Assembly: GCF_003314975.1 (NCBI RefSeq)
Contig: NZ_QNRF01000009.1
Span: forward strand, 1 to 54,496
DNA from: Marinomonas aquiplantarum
Lineage (GTDB): Bacteria; Pseudomonadota; Gammaproteobacteria; Pseudomonadales; Marinomonadaceae
Direction: 5' to 3'
DNA: 54,496 bases
Positions 54,070 to 54,496 of the stretch are shown here, piece by piece (positions within the stretch are counted from its first letter, which is position 1; every line of letters starts with the position of its first letter). The translations under genes and the position numbers were made by a program. Under the pieces are notes generated by a model, which saw nothing but the letters and a program-made list of their open reading frames with translations, searched no databases and was not told the DNA's origin.

Positions 54070-54205
54070 AGAAAGCTGGAAAGCTGGAAAGCTGGAAAGC
54101 TGGAAAGCTGGAAAGCTGGAAAGCTGGAAAGCTGGAAAGCTGGAAAGCTGGAAAGCTGGAAAGCTGGAAAGCTGGAAAGCTGGAAAGCTGGAAAGCTGGA
54201 AAGCT
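54070..54205 (+). repeat. 8-bp tandem repeat, unit GGAAAGCT (about 17 copies)
   Basis: From 54078 to 54205 the unit GGAAAGCT is repeated 16 times without error, preceded by one AGAAAGCT copy (54070-54077). The array is noncoding and sits between tRNA-Tyr and tRNA-Lys. Such perfect short arrays change copy number by replication slippage. It is not a CRISPR array: the unit is far too short and has no spacers. Confidence 0.97.
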
Positions 54206-54299
54206 AAAAAATAAACAACACCCGACGACTTATCAAGAAAAATATTGATAATGGGAAATTAAGAATAGATAGGATTTAAAATAAAGAGAAGAGAAAGAA

Positions 54300-54375
54300 T
54301 GGTGGGTCGTACTGGATTCGAACCAGTGACCAATTGATTAAAAGTCAACTGCTCTACCAACTGAGCTAACGACCC
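54300..54375 (-). tRNA. tRNA-Lys (TTT anticodon)
   Basis: A 76-nt tRNA with encoded CCA. It begins GGGTCGTTAGCTCAGTTGG, the anticodon loop contains TTT (GACTTTTAATC), and the T arm is CTGG-TTCGAAT-CCAG. It is the downstream member of a minus-strand pair with tRNA-Pro, 26 bp away, likely one transcript. Confidence 0.98.
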
Positions 54376-54401
54376 ATTCTTAGTGATGTTCTGTATTCTG
54401 A

Positions 54402-54478
54402 TGGTCGGAGTAGAGGGATTCGAACCCCCGACATCCTGCTCCCAAAGCAGGCGCGCTACCAGACTGCGCTATACTCCG
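54402..54478 (-). tRNA. tRNA-Pro (TGG anticodon)
   Basis: A 77-nt tRNA with encoded CCA. It begins CGGAGTATAGCGCAGTCTGG, the anticodon loop is TTTGGGA (anticodon TGG) between CTGC and GCAG, and the T arm GGGGG-TTCGAAT-CCCTC closes onto the acceptor stem CGGAGTA/TACTCCG. It is upstream of tRNA-Lys on the minus strand. Its promoter lies beyond the right edge. Confidence 0.97.
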
Positions 54479-54496
54479 ATGGCTCCTCGAACTGGA

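Noticed and set aside
54070..54205. Possible CRISPR-like array
   Set aside because: The unit is 8 bp with no spacers and no cas genes nearby; it is a simple tandem repeat.
54479..54496. A further tRNA 3' end at the right edge
   Set aside because: Only 18 bases are present; the T-arm pattern is not convincing.

Overview
This is a chromosomal window from a gammaproteobacterium, most likely Oceanospirillales and Marinomonas-like. The lineage is inferred from gene content and order, not from a search. Support comes from the order recA-pncC-mutS-fdxA-(Rsm-type sRNA), dsbC-hom-thrC-...-recJ and rpsP-rimM-trmD-rplS next to ffh, all arranged as in pseudomonads and their relatives, plus a Vibrio-like ThyA and flagellar FlgP/FlgT. 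Base composition is moderate. I see no insertion sequence, prophage, CRISPR array, frameshifted gene or pseudogene.

Left part (1-12 kb): the start of recA with its own SOS box, pncC, mutS and the ferredoxin fdxA. Next comes a stretch without protein genes (4108-4696). It holds a GGA-rich RNA on the minus strand that fits the RsmZ/CsrB family, and upstream of it an 18-bp GacA-type palindrome. An EAL-HDOD signalling protein, ilvD, rlmJ, a PAS-PAS-degenerate GGDEF protein, yjbQ and the divergent folA/thyA pair follow.

Middle (12-39 kb): almost everything is on the minus strand. It includes rppH-ptsP-lgt-DUF2164, an rRNA methyltransferase, a three-gene iron(III) ABC transporter, two HDOD proteins, ygfB-pepP-ubiH, folD, recJ, a membrane diguanylate cyclase, rsmE, thrC, hom, dsbC, the rpsP-rimM-trmD-rplS ribosome operon and ffh.

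Right part (39-54.5 kb): ypjD-corB-NUDIX on the plus strand, then a minus-strand run of greB, a DUF72 gene, mscS, two small membrane-anchored proteins, an inositol-monophosphatase-family gene, an esterase, a glycerate-kinase-like P-loop kinase and dinB with a near-perfect SOS box. A plus-strand cluster of small and accessory genes follows: flgP, flgT, a ZapB-like coiled coil, an outer-membrane-type protein, a 55-residue membrane peptide and a coiled-coil protein with a ProQ/FinO RNA-chaperone domain. The window closes with tRNA-Tyr, a very G-poor tract, a 16-17 copy 8-bp tandem repeat, and tRNA-Lys and tRNA-Pro on the minus strand.

Three themes connect the genes. The first is post-transcriptional control (Rsm-type sRNA, ProQ-domain protein, RppH). 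The second is cyclic-di-GMP and HDOD signalling (five proteins). The third is SOS-controlled DNA repair (recA, dinB), alongside the non-SOS repair genes mutS and recJ. The most rewarding regions to examine are the sRNA locus (4.1-4.7 kb), the 50-54 kb small-gene cluster and the repeat region between the tRNAs.
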